Shown here: piece by piece, positions 8,869-17,639 of the stretch
Numbering within the stretch: position 1 is the stretch's first letter
Layout of the letters: every line of letters starts with the position of its first letter
From: CAYOHR01 sp964512145
Lineage (GTDB): Bacteria; Bacteroidota; Bacteroidia; Flavobacteriales_G; JALEGO01
Reading direction: 5' to 3'
Assembly (NCBI GenBank): GCA_964512145.1
Contig: CAZEIM010000027.1
Location: 1-35,107 of the forward strand
DNA: 35,107 nt
The notes under the pieces: model-generated
The model's input: only the letters and a program-made list of their open reading frames with translations
Databases searched by the model: none
What the model was told of the DNA's origin: nothing
Position numbers and translations under genes: made by a program

Positions 8869-10462
8869 ATATAAAGCAGATGTAGTGGTGGTAGGAGCCG
8901 GATTAGCCGGAATTACCGCAGCTTTAGAGTTAATACGAAAAAATAAAAAAGTAATCTTATTAGACGCAGATATTCCTGAAAAACTTGGAGGTTTGGCGCG
9001 TTGGTCATTCGGGGGAATGTTTTTTGTCAATACTCCTCTGCAAAAAAAATCGGGCATTCAAGATTCAACCCAATTAGCTCTAAAAGATTGGCACACCTTT
9101 GCTGAATTTTCGGAACAAGATATATGGCCGAAAAAATGGGCCGAAAAATATATTCACGAGAGTTTAGATATGTATTATTGGCTTAAACAACAAAAAGTTG
9201 GTTTTTTTCCTGTTGTCCATTGGGTGGAGAGAGGTTTATTACAACCCGGAAATTCGGTACCCAGATTTCATATGGTTTGGGGCACTGGACAATGGTTAGT
9301 AGACGCTTTAGTGCTTCAAATGAAAAATGACATCCATGCTTCTAATTTAACGATGTTGTTTCAACATACCGTAAAAGAATTAACGGTTACAAACAATAGG
9401 ATAGTTGGGGTAAGTGGTTTGTGTACAACCAATAACACGCCTTTTGAAGTGGAAGCCGAAAACACCATTGTGGCCAGCGGAGGTATATGCGGAAATATTG
9501 AAAAGGTTAAAGAAAACTGGTATAAACCTTGGGGTTCTCCTCCCAAAACGATTTTAATTGGAGCCCACCCTGTTGCCGATGGAGCTATGCACGATAAAGT
9601 TTCTGAATTGGGTGGGAATGTAACACATCTCGATAAAGCTTGGCATTATGCAGCCGGAGTTCATCACAATAAACCAAAATTTAACCATCATGGTTTAAGT
9701 ATTGTTCCTCCAAAATCGGCCTTATGGTTAAATTATGAAGGGAAAAGAATTGGGCCTATGCCATTAATGTCGGCTTACGATACTCGTTTTTTGGTAGAAC
9801 AAATTTGTGCTCAACCTAAAAAATATTCCTGGCAGGTGCTTAATTATAAAATCGCTTTAAAAGAATTTGCTATATCCGGAGCCGATGCTAACCCCGCTAT
9901 TCGCGATAAAAAACTGTTTGCTTTTTTAATGAATGTGTTGTTTGGGAATAAAAAATTGGTGCATGAAATGATGGAAGAGTGTAAAGATTTTATTGTAGCC
10001 CATTCGTTGGAAGAATTAACCGAAAAAATGAATGCTTTACAGGGCAATAATGATGTGAAGTTAGAAAATATAAAAGAAGCTGTTTTGTCCTACGATGAAA
10101 CCATACGCAGAGGCAAAAAATACCACAACGATGAGCAATTGAGAAGAATTACCCACCTTCGTCAATACAGGGGCGATAAAGCCCGAGTGTGCAATCATCA
10201 ACCCATCGATGATAAAAAAGCCTATCCACTAATTGCTATTCGCGAGTTTATTTTATCCAGAAAAACCTTAGGGGGTATACAAACCGATTTACAATCTAGG
10301 GTTCTTGATAAACTAGGAAAACCCATGCTCGGATTATATGCCGTGGGAGAAGTTGCCGGTTTTGGAGGTGGAGGTATGCATGGCCACCGATCTTTGGAAG
10401 GAACTTTTTTGGGCGGTTGTATTGTTACGGCAAAAGCAGCTGTTGAACATATAACAAACTAA
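8858..10462 (+). CDS. FAD-binding dehydrogenase (fumarate reductase/KsdD-like flavoprotein)
   Basis: A 534-residue flavoprotein with the N-terminal dinucleotide-binding motif VVVGAGLAGITAAL (GAGLAG at residues 13-18) and a C-terminal FAD motif GEVAGFGGGGMHGHRSLEGT. It belongs to the FAD_binding_2 group, which includes fumarate reductase flavoproteins and 3-ketosteroid dehydrogenases; the overall pattern matches the uncharacterised COG3573 oxidoreductases. It is cytoplasmic, with no signal peptide. Its ATG lies inside the end of the protease gene (ATGATTACTAA), implying translational coupling, and the amylase start follows 9 bases after its stop. Sitting between two secreted hydrolases is odd, and its substrate cannot be inferred. 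Confidence 0.88.
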   Translation: MITKYKADVVVVGAGLAGITAALELIRKNKKVILLDADIPEKLGGLARWSFGGMFFVNTPLQKKSGIQDSTQLALKDWHTFAEFSEQDIWPKKWAEKYIHESLDMYYWLKQQKVGFFPVVHWVERGLLQPGNSVPRFHMVWGTGQWLVDALVLQMKNDIHASNLTMLFQHTVKELTVTNNRIVGVSGLCTTNNTPFEVEAENTIVASGGICGNIEKVKENWYKPWGSPPKTILIGAHPVADGAMHDKVSELGGNVTHLDKAWHYAAGVHHNKPKFNHHGLSIVPPKSALWLNYEGKRIGPMPLMSAYDTRFLVEQICAQPKKYSWQVLNYKIALKEFAISGADANPAIRDKKLFAFLMNVLFGNKKLVHEMMEECKDFIVAHSLEELTEKMNALQGNNDVKLENIKEAVLSYDETIRRGKKYHNDEQLRRITHLRQYRGDKARVCNHQPIDDKKAYPLIAIREFILSRKTLGGIQTDLQSRVLDKLGKPMLGLYAVGEVAGFGGGGMHGHRSLEGTFLGGCIVTAKAAVEHITN

Positions 10463-10471
10463 TTAATTGTG

Positions 10472-12688
10472 ATGAAAAAAAATCTATTTTCTGTATTAGG
10501 TATTGGTTTAGTGTTGAATGCATTTTCACAAGATTTGATGATGCAAGGATGGTATTGGACATACCCCAAAACCTGCGATGGCGGATCTTGGGCGGTAGAA
10601 CTTAAAAATAAAGCCCAACAATTAAAAGATGCCGGATTTACCTATGTTTGGCTTCCTCCGTTAAGTAGGGCTAGTTTTGGGAATTGTAGTGTAGGGTACG
10701 ATCCTAAAGACTTATACGATTTAGGAGAAAATTATGGGGGAGGGCCTACCGGATTTGGAACCCGAGCCGAGTTAGATGCTTTAATACATCAAATGGATAG
10801 CTTGGGTATTTATGCCGTAGTGGATGTTATTTATAATCACAGAGATGGAGGGAAACCTGAAAATAATCCTGCCGTTAAAGACTATATTACCATTCATCAT
10901 AACGAATTTAAAGCGCCTTTTCCGTCTGACAGATATCATTGTGTTTTACCGCTTACTGGTTCATTGCAAGCTGGTACTTATTATTTAAAATTGGCATCTA
11001 AATCAGGCGCTCCCGGATACTACAATGCTCAATTCAAAGTATATACACGCACCAATCGTAAACAAGGTTTTTTGGGTACTTTAACTGAAGATGAAAACAA
11101 CGGTGGATTATTTAATGGGGGTGTCGATTGTGGACAAGGCAATAATACCTTACCGCTAAATTACGATTTTATAGTGACTCTGGATGACGGAGCTAGCACA
11201 GGCGGATGTTTTACCGATGAACTGCAAATTACACTAGATACTTCCGACTTTTATGCTTCAGGCGATTCTTTGTTTATTTACTTAAGAAATGTTTCGGGAG
11301 GATACTCCGACCACAGAATGTACGAAATATGGTATGATGGTACCAACAGCAATGTTGAGCCACAATTGCAATATCATACCTATACCGATTTTACGCAATT
11401 ACCATCCGGACAAGGACTTATGAACTACGAAAACTTTAAACCCAATTCATCCAATGTTTCTACTACTAATTTATCGGGCGATTGGGATGGTATGTGGTTT
11501 TTTTACGATTACGATCAGTATAACCCCGATACCAAAAGCAAACTTTTTGAGTTTACCGAGTGGTTATGGAATAATGCCGGTATTCGAGGGTTTAGAATGG
11601 ATGCCGTAAAGCATTTTAATCCCGATTTTGTAGGCGATTTAATGGATTATTTACACGACCAAAATATTATGCCTGGAATGGTCGTTGGTGAGGTGTACGA
11701 TGCCAATCCTACCGTGCTCAAAAACTGGGTTGATCAAGTATATAATACTATGGATATGGATACTAAAAACGATATTCAGGTGCGTGTATTCGATTTTACC
11801 TTGCGAGAGGCTTTAAAAAATGCCTGCGATGCTTTTGGGTACGATGTGCGTAATGTATTCCAAAACAGCTTGGTAGATGCTGTGGGTTCTAGTCCGTTTC
11901 AGGTAGTAACGTTTGTGAATAATCACGATTTTAGAGATAAAGACCAACCTGTGCAAAACGATGCTTTATTGGCTTATGCCTACATACTAACCAATAATAA
12001 AGTTGGCTTGCCCTGTGTTTTTTATCCAGAATACTTTGGCGATAGCATACCCAATGCTCCGCAGCAATACTTAAAACCTGCTATTGACCAATTATGGGAT
12101 GCTCATAAACAATACATTACGGGAGCTAATCAAACCTATTATTTAAATGCTTTTTCTTCCTCATACTCATCCAATTACTTAAGTGGATATCCCAATACCA
12201 GTTTATTGTATCAGTTAAGCGGACAAAGTTCGGGAAAAGATGTAGTAGTGGCCATCAATTTTGCCGGTGAAACCTTAAAAGTAGATCAGCAAATACAGTT
12301 GGGAAGTATATTTGTTGGAGATACCTTAACCGATATACTGGGCAATTCCGCTTTTCCATATGCTGTAGTAAACGGCAGTGGACAAATATACATGGAATTA
12401 CCTCCACGCAGTTATTCGGTTTGGGTTAAAGGCAATAATCCGGTATTGGTACAAACAGCGGAACAAAACATCCTTTCACAACAGGTTACCCTAAAAACCT
12501 TAGCTCCCCATGTGTATGTATTGCAAACAGAAAAGCAAACACAACAACCGGTGCAACTTGTAAACCAAATGGGACAAGTAATACAGCAGTATTATACCCA
12601 CGAGCGTATCGATTTAAACGCATTAAATCCGGGCTTATATTTTTTACATGTTCAAGGTCAGGTTACATTTAAAGTGGTGAAATGGTAG
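10472..12688 (+). CDS. secreted alpha-amylase (GH13) with T9SS-like C-terminal domain
   Basis: The 738-residue glycoside hydrolase begins with a signal peptide (MKKNLFSVLGIGLVLNAFSQ). All four GH13 regions are present: DVIYNH near residue 118-123, GFRMDAVKH with nucleophile Asp near 377, VVGEVYD with acid/base Glu near 407, and VNNHDF with Asp near 486. It should cut alpha-1,4-glucans such as starch. Between regions I and II there is an insertion of about 150 residues rich in beta-strand and Gly/Asp (roughly 150-300), larger than a normal domain B. The last 65 residues (LAPHVYVLQTE ... QPVQLVNQMGQVIQQ ... LNPGLYFLHVQG) look like a T9SS type A sorting domain. The ATG at 10472 is chosen over the GTG one codon earlier. 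Confidence 0.92.
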   Translation: MKKNLFSVLGIGLVLNAFSQDLMMQGWYWTYPKTCDGGSWAVELKNKAQQLKDAGFTYVWLPPLSRASFGNCSVGYDPKDLYDLGENYGGGPTGFGTRAELDALIHQMDSLGIYAVVDVIYNHRDGGKPENNPAVKDYITIHHNEFKAPFPSDRYHCVLPLTGSLQAGTYYLKLASKSGAPGYYNAQFKVYTRTNRKQGFLGTLTEDENNGGLFNGGVDCGQGNNTLPLNYDFIVTLDDGASTGGCFTDELQITLDTSDFYASGDSLFIYLRNVSGGYSDHRMYEIWYDGTNSNVEPQLQYHTYTDFTQLPSGQGLMNYENFKPNSSNVSTTNLSGDWDGMWFFYDYDQYNPDTKSKLFEFTEWLWNNAGIRGFRMDAVKHFNPDFVGDLMDYLHDQNIMPGMVVGEVYDANPTVLKNWVDQVYNTMDMDTKNDIQVRVFDFTLREALKNACDAFGYDVRNVFQNSLVDAVGSSPFQVVTFVNNHDFRDKDQPVQNDALLAYAYILTNNKVGLPCVFYPEYFGDSIPNAPQQYLKPAIDQLWDAHKQYITGANQTYYLNAFSSSYSSNYLSGYPNTSLLYQLSGQSSGKDVVVAINFAGETLKVDQQIQLGSIFVGDTLTDILGNSAFPYAVVNGSGQIYMELPPRSYSVWVKGNNPVLVQTAEQNILSQQVTLKTLAPHVYVLQTEKQTQQPVQLVNQMGQVIQQYYTHERIDLNALNPGLYFLHVQGQVTFKVVKW

Positions 12689-14021
12689 GGGGTAACCCAA
12701 TAATGCTTTTGTAAATCGCTTGCTTTAGTGGGTAGTATAGCCTGTGTGCTAAAGCTTTAATCCAGTTTTATGTTTTCGTATTGCTCTTTACTTAGGGCAA
12801 AGGTAGGGTCAATTACTTTTACTTCGTCATATGTGAGTTCGTATAGTTTGTAGAATATGTTGTTTAAATCTTGTTCCAATAAAAGTGTATCGTGTTCCTT
12901 TTCACTTTCTTTAATTATTTTTTTTACTGACGAAATAATTAGTTGCATAGTTGATTTACTAATGGAAGGAATAGGAAGGTTGTTTAGCATATCAGGATTA
13001 AAATTGATGCCTTGGTTATAACTTGAACCCCGATATTTTTCTTTGATATAAAACAACGATATTTTGCTATTGATAAGAGCTAAAGGGAATAACAATTCAT
13101 TCTCTTTTCCTTTTGGTTTGGTAATGACTAAGGTAGATTTTCCGGGAATAATTATTCCTTCAGTATCAATGCAACCATCAAGTAAAGTCAACCCTTTAAT
13201 AATAAGTTTTGGTAAAATTGATTTTGTTCCATAGGAATTTGAAAAGTCCTTCTGAAACTTCTTTTTGTTAACTACTGGTTCGTGATACTTATCTTTTAGA
13301 TAGGTCATTTCTCTTTTACCCCATTTTGATACATAACGACCAATAGTTCCAGTGTTAATAATTTTAAGGTGTTTGTCTGAATCAAATGAAGTATCCAGTA
13401 AATAGTCTTTTATCTTGTATGCGTCAGAAGTGGCACAAGCATTTTCACAAACAGCATAGTCCGATAATTTATTCGGAAATTTATCTATTTGATTTATTTT
13501 ACTTACAAAATCTGAAAAGAGCCAATCAAATGCATATGGTTCGACCAATGAAGATTTATCTACAGAGGAAAAATTAATTGCTTCGCCATTCACAAACTTG
13601 TCAATTCTAATGTGTGATTTTGGTGTTTTTGCAATAAATGTAATAATAGAATCAACTTTAGCATTTTCGAATACCTTTCTGCCTGCTTCTGCAATTGAAA
13701 CAAAATTGTCTTTAAGCCCTTTTCTTATTTCATCTCCAAACGGTTTTGAAATCCATTTGTCTGGTGTAATAAACACAAGATTACCCGTGTTATTAAGTAA
13801 GCTATAACTAAAATCAAAGAAGGCAATATAAATATCCCAGTTACCCTTGCAGAATGAAAGTCTGTTCGATAAGAAAACTCTCAAAACTTCATTACCTGTA
13901 TTTACCATTGTTTCTGAGTCAATGTAAGGCGGATTTGCAATTACAATATCAAAACCGGGTTTGGGGTTTATCAATTCATTCAATACTTCAGGAAAATCTA
14001 ATTTCCAATCGAAGAAATGAA

Positions 14022-14060
14022 ACCCACCCCGTCCTTCGGACACCCCTCCATTGGAGGGGA
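14022..14060. repeat. dispersed double-hairpin repeat inside the methylase gene
   Basis: Two small hairpins sit side by side: GTCC-TTC-GGAC (14031-14041) and CCCCTCC-ATT-GGAGGGG (14043-14059), preceded by CCCACCCC. They are read in frame as SNGGVSEGRGGF within a part of the protein just before the NPPY motif. The GC content contrasts with the surroundings. I recall similar sequence as a dispersed repeat in Bacteroidota genomes, but this window has only one copy. Confidence 0.55.
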
Positions 14061-15823
14061 ATGGTTTATTTTTTAGTTGTTGCAGTTGTTTAATGCTGTC
14101 TTTCCAGCCAAGGGTTTGCAAATACCGTTCGGTTTGTGCCGTCTGTTTTTTGCCTGTGCCTGTGGGTTTGGTTTCTATGCCTTTGGTAGTAACCATTAAC
14201 TCCAACTGATTGATGAGCAAATCAATTTTCAGGTTGCGTACATCGGCTGCCAGTTTCTTTTTATCGCTGTCGGGGTTAAAAAACTCTTTTTGTTCTTCGC
14301 TAATCTTCTTTAATAACTTTGCTTTATTGGCTTGTAAATCTCCGCTTCCAAATATATTAGCCTGAAATCCTTTTCCTTCCTTTATTTCCCAATCTATATC
14401 AATAATATCGTCCCCCAACTTGCTTACCAAACTATTTCCTACCACAATTTTGTAATCTAAGTTGGGCAGGGCTTTGGGTTCTTCTTCGTCCACCACTAAA
14501 CTGAGCCAAAAACGCAAACGGGCAATGTCCACTGCCCCTTTTTCAATGTCCACCCCATAAATGCTGTTTTGAATGATGTTGAGTTTAACATCAGAAGCCG
14601 GAAATTCTTTTAGGTTTCCGTGTTCAAAATGCCAAAGGGTTTGTTTGGCGGTAAATATTTCCTGCAATAATCCCATTGGGAAAGCCCCAGAACCAATGGC
14701 GGGGTCACAAATTTTTACGTTGTCCAATGCTTTGTGAAATTCTGCTGCGTGTTGTTTTACCAGTTTTTTATCGTTGTCGGCCAATTTCTTTTTCAGCAGT
14801 TTTTCAATGAGTGAGCGGTCTATTTGCTTGCCTGTTGTTTGGGGTTCGGTTTCCAGAAGCATTTGCCCCTTCTTGCCTTCGTTGGCACTAAAAAGGCGGG
14901 GTTGGTCGGGCTTGTCAAAACCTATGTAGCCCGTTACTTCATAGCCTTTATTTTCAAACCAGGTGGTGAGGTATTCAATCAAACTCTCCTGGCACATATA
15001 GTGCACAATTTCTTTAGGTGTGTAAAATGCGCCTTTGTCTTTGTTGTCTTCGAGCAGGTTTTCAAAGATGTGTCCGAGCATTTCGGGGTCAACGGCTACG
15101 GTGTGGTCGTTGGGGTCGTCTTCGTAAATGGTAAAATTGTATTGGTTGAAAAAATTGAACAGGTTTTCAAACAATTTGCCATCAATGATAATATTGCGGT
15201 GCTTTTTATCGTCTTCTTCAAACAAGCCACCATTGAGGTAAGGAATGCGGCAGGGTTGCCCTTTTACCAGTTCCATGATGTCGTTTTTACGTTTGGTATT
15301 TAGCGTATCAAAAAACAAACGAGTTAACATTTCGCTGTAAAACAAGTCGGGGTTATTGTGTTGGTTGAAAAGATTAGTCAGGAAATCAAAATCGCCTTGT
15401 CCCCATTGGCTACCCACAGGCACACCCATCCAACCTTTTTTTTGAATGAAGTAAAGGAACACAATACGCCCTAACATCTTTTTATTGAAGTCCCGAATGG
15501 CTTTTTCATCTCCGTTAAAGATGGTTGACTTAATGCCGGGCTTCTTCGTCATAAAATCGCAGAAGATGTCGTAATGCTTTTTGTATTCGTCAAAAAATGC
15601 TTTAGATAGTTTTTCTACCGAGAAGGCATCTTTTACATCATCTAAAGTGGCTTTACTTGCTTTTTTGGCAATAAGTGCAAAGCGTTCGGCAGCGGTTCGA
15701 GTGCTTTCGCCTTCGCCCAACATGTAAGTGTATCGTTTGGGCTCGGTTTGTATTTTCTGAAAATTGCCATCGGCATCATAACCTGTAAGTTCCGAAACAT
15801 ACGTAAAACGCCATTTTCCGTGT

Positions 15824-15862
15824 GCTGAGCTTGTCGAAGCTGTTGCAGAGCTTGTCGAAGCA
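15824..15862. repeat. two copies of a short TTCGACAAGCTC-type repeat inside the methylase gene
   Basis: GAGCTTGTCGAAGC occurs twice, 21 bases apart, on the plus strand. On the coding strand this gives the low-complexity peptide ASTSSATASTSSA in an otherwise conserved N-terminal region (between IVYHNTD and GKWRFTYVSE). Each copy can form a small GCTT-CGAC-AAGC hairpin. The motif resembles a short palindromic repeat seen dispersed in many bacterial genomes (from memory). Confidence 0.6.
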
Positions 15863-16113
15863 TCGGTATTGTGATACACAATAAAAGCGGCATCAATATT
15901 TTTCCAGTACTTGCGGAGCAGGTTTCGCAAACCAACACGGTTGCGTTCCAAAATAATACCTTTGGCAAGTGCCACTTCATACACTGCAATTTGGCGTTCA
16001 ATATCGTTTTCGTTTAATAACACGTAACCCAATTTAAGGGCTTTGCTCGCCACATTGCTGTCAATATCTGTCAATAATTCAGGCGTTGCCAATAAACGGG
16101 CTTTGGTAAAGGT

Positions 16114-16116
16114 TTA
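16114..16116 (-). other. in-frame TAA stop at codon 25 of the methylase gene
   Basis: Reading from the ATG at 16188, the codons run ...CAA TTT TTG GGC TAA ACC TTT ACC AAA.... A single C-to-T change from CAA explains the stop. The frame is open on both sides, and both sides look like one protein family N terminus. Confidence 0.85.
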
Positions 16117-16184
16117 GCCCAAAAATTGTTTCCAGTTGTCTTGGTTATAACCTTGTTTAAACAGTTGTTGAATTTGCTCTTGTG

Positions 16185-17204
16185 TCATAGTTCGCCAAAA
16201 TATTTATTAATTTTATCACTGATTTCTTCACTGCTTGGTAGTATATGTTGGTATTTTTGGGGTAATTGGTCTGTGAGGGTATAAGTTGCTACGCCAATGG
16301 GTTGAGTGGATGTTTTTAAAGAATACTCAACTATAGTCCTGTTTTTTTCTTTGCAAATGATAATACCAATACTGTCGTTTTCGTTAGGTAACTTTACTTT
16401 TTCATTTAAAATAGACAAATAAAACTCCATTTTGCCTTTGTATTCAGGTAAAAATTCACCTACTTTTAATTCAATAGCTACCAAGCATTGTAATTGTCGG
16501 TGGTATAATAAAAGGTCAATAAAGTATTCTTTATCGTCTACTTCAATTCGGAATTGATTTCCTATGAAAGAAAATTGATGCCCCATTTCGAGCAAAAAAT
16601 TACGGATATTTTGAATGAGTGTATTTTCAAGTTCTTTTTCTGAATGTTCTTCGGAAAGCTCTAAAAAATCGAAAATGTATTCATCTTTAACGGCTAATAC
16701 AGCTTGGTTTTTAATAGTGTCGGGTAGGTTTTGTTCAAAATTAGTTTGATTGAGTAAGTATTTTTGGTAGGTTTTATTTTCGACTTGATGTATGAGTACA
16801 TTTTTAGTCCATCCGAATTTTTTGGTGGCTAGGATATAGAACTTTTGTTCTAAACTATCTTTACATTTATTTAAAATTACCATGTGTTTAGTCCAGCTAA
16901 TTTCTCCAACCAGTGGTTGGAGATTTTTATCAAGGTGATAATTTGAGTAAAACTGTGCCATAAGCCACAAGTTTGTAGTTGAAAAACCACTCATACCTGA
17001 AAATTCTTTTTGAAGTTCTTTAGATAACGAAGTAACAATAGACTTACCCCAACTCTCTAATTGCTTTTCGGCAATGGACTTACCAATTTCCCAATATAAC
17101 TTAATAAGTTGTACATTTACAGTTTTAAAGGCTTCATACTGAGCTTGCCTTACTTTTTGCTTTATTTCAGCTATAAAATCGAGTTGTATTTTATTTAAGC
17201 TCAT
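16185..17204 (-). CDS. YhcG/DUF1016-family PDDEXK nuclease
   Basis: A 339-residue protein. The N-terminal half (FKTVNVQLIKLYWEIGKSIAEKQ, WGKSIVTSLSKELQKEF, ISWTKHMVILNKC) matches the DUF1016 N-terminal domain. The C-terminal half has the PD-(D/E)xK nuclease core: Asp230 in YFIDLLLYHR, Glu245 and Lys247 in AIELKVGEF. The family is common in prokaryotic defence islands and beside restriction-modification genes; its precise activity is not fixed. It appears intact. Its TGA overlaps the methylase ATG (ATGA at 16188-16185), and it begins 2 bases after a small ORF at 17207-17467, so the three genes form one transcription unit. Confidence 0.9.
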   Translation of the reverse strand: MSLNKIQLDFIAEIKQKVRQAQYEAFKTVNVQLIKLYWEIGKSIAEKQLESWGKSIVTSLSKELQKEFSGMSGFSTTNLWLMAQFYSNYHLDKNLQPLVGEISWTKHMVILNKCKDSLEQKFYILATKKFGWTKNVLIHQVENKTYQKYLLNQTNFEQNLPDTIKNQAVLAVKDEYIFDFLELSEEHSEKELENTLIQNIRNFLLEMGHQFSFIGNQFRIEVDDKEYFIDLLLYHRQLQCLVAIELKVGEFLPEYKGKMEFYLSILNEKVKLPNENDSIGIIICKEKNRTIVEYSLKTSTQPIGVATYTLTDQLPQKYQHILPSSEEISDKINKYFGEL

Positions 17205-17206
17205 AC

Positions 17207-17467
17207 TTATTCAAACGATTCGGAAATAATTAAAACGGGTTTTTCTATTTTGTTTATTTTGCCTTTTTGAGCGTTAGATAAGTCTATATTGTATTGCTTG
17301 GCAATTTTCTCTATTTCGGATAAGGCAATATTAAGTGGAAGTTTTTTCTTTTGCAGTTTGTCCAGATCAGTAGGTAAATTGGTGTATTTACCTATATCAA
17401 TAAACACTCCTTCAAACTTGCTTATAAGAGTGTTTTCTTCACTATTTGTAAAAAACTTTGTTGACAT
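17207..17467 (-). CDS. small protein, probable deletion remnant of a restriction-associated helicase
   Basis: The 86-residue frame starts at an ATG and is the first gene of the defence operon. Its first 21 residues (MSTKFFTNSEENTLISKFEGV) resemble, from memory, the start of large PLD-domain helicases that accompany Eco57I-type methylases. Its end (EKPVLIISESFE) resembles a C terminus rather than a folded domain. My reading is that an in-frame internal deletion joined the two ends of a protein of perhaps a thousand residues. The alternative is a genuine small protein of unknown function. No signal peptide or membrane segment is visible. Confidence 0.6.
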   Translation of the reverse strand: MSTKFFTNSEENTLISKFEGVFIDIGKYTNLPTDLDKLQKKKLPLNIALSEIEKIAKQYNIDLSNAQKGKINKIEKPVLIISESFE

Positions 17468-17603
17468 GGATAAAGCGTATTTTCAATTATACAAAATTCT
17501 AATTATTTACATTATATTCTTAGATATAAACATATTTTTATATAGATTTCTTTGATTAGAATAATTATAATTCTTTAATTCATAATTCTTTCCCCTACTG
17601 TAT

Positions 17604-17611
17604 TATCTTTG
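17604..17611 (+). promoter_or_regulatory. candidate promoter -7 element for the PTPS-folE-fabD operon
   Basis: TATCTTTG matches TAnnTTTG exactly and lies 28 bases before the ATG at 17640, which allows a 5' leader of about 24 bases. No -33 TTG at the standard spacing. The rest of the 172-base gap (17468-17639) is very AT-rich with no other feature I can support. Confidence 0.5.
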
Positions 17612-17639
17612 TCGCGTTTTATCATATTATTTTACTACT

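Larger units (their letters stand above)
12757..16188 (-). pseudogene. Eco57I-type restriction-modification methylase, interrupted by an early in-frame stop
   Basis: The long frame encodes an N6-adenine methylase of the Eco57I/type IIG kind. SAM motif I, CDPAIGSGAFPMG, and the catalytic NPPY in DIVIANPPYID lie about 495 and 752 codons from the ATG. The C-terminal 380 residues resemble a target-recognition region. I place the start at the ATG at 16188: it overlaps the upstream nuclease stop as ATGA, and the peptide from it (MTQEQIQQLFKQGYNQDNW...) continues in frame into the conserved body. But codon 25 (16116-16114) is TAA where CAA (Gln) would fit. The longest uninterrupted frame begins at a TTG at 16092 and gives 1111 aa. 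The gene may therefore be inactive, restarted internally, or affected by a base-call error. Two palindromic repeat insertions are noted separately. Confidence 0.85.

Noticed and set aside
12722..12755. GCTTTAG ... CTAAAGC inverted repeat between the convergent amylase and methylase genes as a terminator
   Set aside because: The 20-base loop and lack of a T tract make a hairpin terminator doubtful.
15642..16001. A 119-codon open frame on the minus strand overlapping the methylase
   Set aside because: It is a different frame of the methylase gene; the methylase frame carries the conserved protein and this frame shows no recognisable pattern.
17490..17575. Inverted ATTCTAAT / ATTAGAAT words in the AT-rich gap upstream of the PTPS gene
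   Set aside because: Short words in a very AT-rich stretch recur by chance; no further symmetry around them.
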